Shown here: positions 63,463-64,000 of the stretch, piece by piece
Layout: each line of letters begins with the position of its first letter
Position numbering within the stretch: the first letter of the stretch is position 1
Origin: Myxococcales bacterium
GTDB taxonomy: Bacteria > Myxococcota_A > Polyangia > Polyangiales > JADJMO01
Reading direction: 5' to 3'
Length of the DNA stretch: 64,000 bases
Assembly: GCA_016709545.1 (NCBI GenBank)
Contig: JADJMO010000002.1
Location: forward strand, 434,001 to 498,000
Program-made: the position numbers and the translations under genes
Notes under the pieces: generated by a model
Told to the model about the DNA's origin: nothing
Seen by the model: only the letters and a program-made list of their open reading frames with translations
The model's database searches: none

Positions 63463-63786
63463 ATGCGCGCTCTCATGATGCTCCTGATCGGTTCGTCGCT
63501 CGGTCTCGTGGCCTGTACTGGCCCGAGCTCGAGGGCCCTGTCGGCCTCGCTCGTCGACGACGCGCTCGAGGCCGACGGCCATGCTGTGGAGGTGTTCACC
63601 GCGCACGTCGAGCTGCACGTCGAGGCCGAAGCACCGAACGTCGAGGTCGATGCTCCGAAGAAGGTCGTCGCCGGCGACACCTCGGTGTCGAACGGGAAGG
63701 GCGGGCCGCAGGTGAAGGTCGGAGGGATCCAGGTCGGCGACGGCAAGGTAGTGGTGCCTGGGGTGGCGACCGTCGGTGGCCCCTGA
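63463..63786 (+). CDS. small lipoprotein under a sigma54-type promoter
   Basis: 107 residues. A signal peptide ends in LGLVAC (lipobox, Cys 18). The mature part is rich in Val, Glu and Gly (VEVFTAHVELHVEAEAP, then GGPQVKVGGIQVGDGKV) with a repetitive beta-strand pattern and no cysteines beyond the lipobox. Function unknown. It is not similar to the Cys-rich lipoprotein at 21682 although they share promoter and activator site. Confidence 0.65.
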   Translation: MRALMMLLIGSSLGLVACTGPSSRALSASLVDDALEADGHAVEVFTAHVELHVEAEAPNVEVDAPKKVVAGDTSVSNGKGGPQVKVGGIQVGDGKVVVPGVATVGGP

Positions 63787-64000
63787 TGGCGCCCGCCACG
63801 TGAGCCTTTGGGCTCGCTCGCGGTCGACCGCCGGGCGTGGTCCGCCGCGTCGACGGCGGATCGTTCGACTGCTACCCCTCCGGGCGGTCGATCGTTGGGC
63901 TACCGCCGACCGGACGGGAAGACCGAACGCGCCCTCGTCGCGACCGAGCGTCTCTCCCGGCTCGCCGCCGAGGCAAGAAGCGGCGACCGCGTTCGATCCC
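63787..64000. other. window end, possible start of a gene
   Basis: No feature can be supported. From about 63895 one plus-strand frame (GYRRPDGKTERALVATERL and on) stays open to the end and looks compatible with coding, but no start or family is clear. Confidence 0.25.

Overview
The window is about 70% GC with dense, overlapping genes. It very probably comes from a flagellated member of the Myxococcota (Polyangia-like). The evidence is the number of short secreted lipoproteins with Thr/Asp/Pro-rich or Cys-rich tails, a TIGR02996-type protein, a Ser/Thr kinase beside an FHA-sigma54 activator, REP-associated transposases of the myxobacterial type, and complex I and 2-oxoacid:ferredoxin oxidoreductase genes. 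This placement is inference from gene content; no rRNA gene is present. No tRNA, rRNA or CRISPR array was seen.

Layout. 1-6589: 3' part of a complex I operon (nuoH end, I, J, K, L, M, N), each gene overlapping the next. 6586-11287: cupin, Cys-rich lipoprotein, RAYT transposase, hotdog thioesterase, lipoprotein serpin and another lipoprotein. 11414-15115 (minus): operon korAB, ferritin-like protein, hemerythrin. 15222-21682: acyltransferase, lipoproteins, zinc-ribbon proteins, CcdC-like protein, two outer-membrane barrels and an AraC regulator. 21816-25995: FHA-sigma54 activator divergent from a Ser/Thr kinase, then a three-gene envelope operon. 26086-35262: secreted zinc peptidase, C39-like peptidase, CheA-like kinase, FG-GAP-like lipoprotein, second RAYT, TIGR02996 protein, rsgA and a lipoprotein.

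35328-45716 is a flagellar cluster: flhB-flhA-flhF-fliA-flgF, a glucosaminidase, two flagellins, fliD and fliS. Readable sigma54 (GG-N10-GC) and sigma28 (TCAAGGG-N-GCCGTTC type) promoters suggest a two-tier cascade. It is followed by a sigma54 activator (46006) that has its own sigma54 promoter and upstream inverted repeats. A signalling block follows (47251-53957): diguanylate cyclase, HDOD protein, DHp-like protein, CheA-like kinase without CheW domain, CheY, CheX, CheY, and a REC-CheX fusion. No MCP, CheW, CheR or CheB is present, so this is not a standard chemotaxis operon. 53994-63786 holds lipoproteins, a papain-like lipoprotein, an ODP-like metallo-beta-lactamase, a TetR-cupin-membrane-cytochrome b561 operon and a carotenoid-desaturase-like flavoenzyme.

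Two points need care. Ten genes, including the usually indispensable nuoK, rsgA and flhA, carry single-base frameshifts, most in G or C runs; this looks like sequencing error, so the coordinates given span the restored genes. Also, two unrelated lipoprotein genes 42 kb apart (21682 and 63463) share the same promoter layout: a GTGCCCA-type palindrome, an extra upstream half-site and a matching sigma54 promoter. The first lies directly beside the FHA-sigma54 activator gene, which suggests a small, undescribed regulon.
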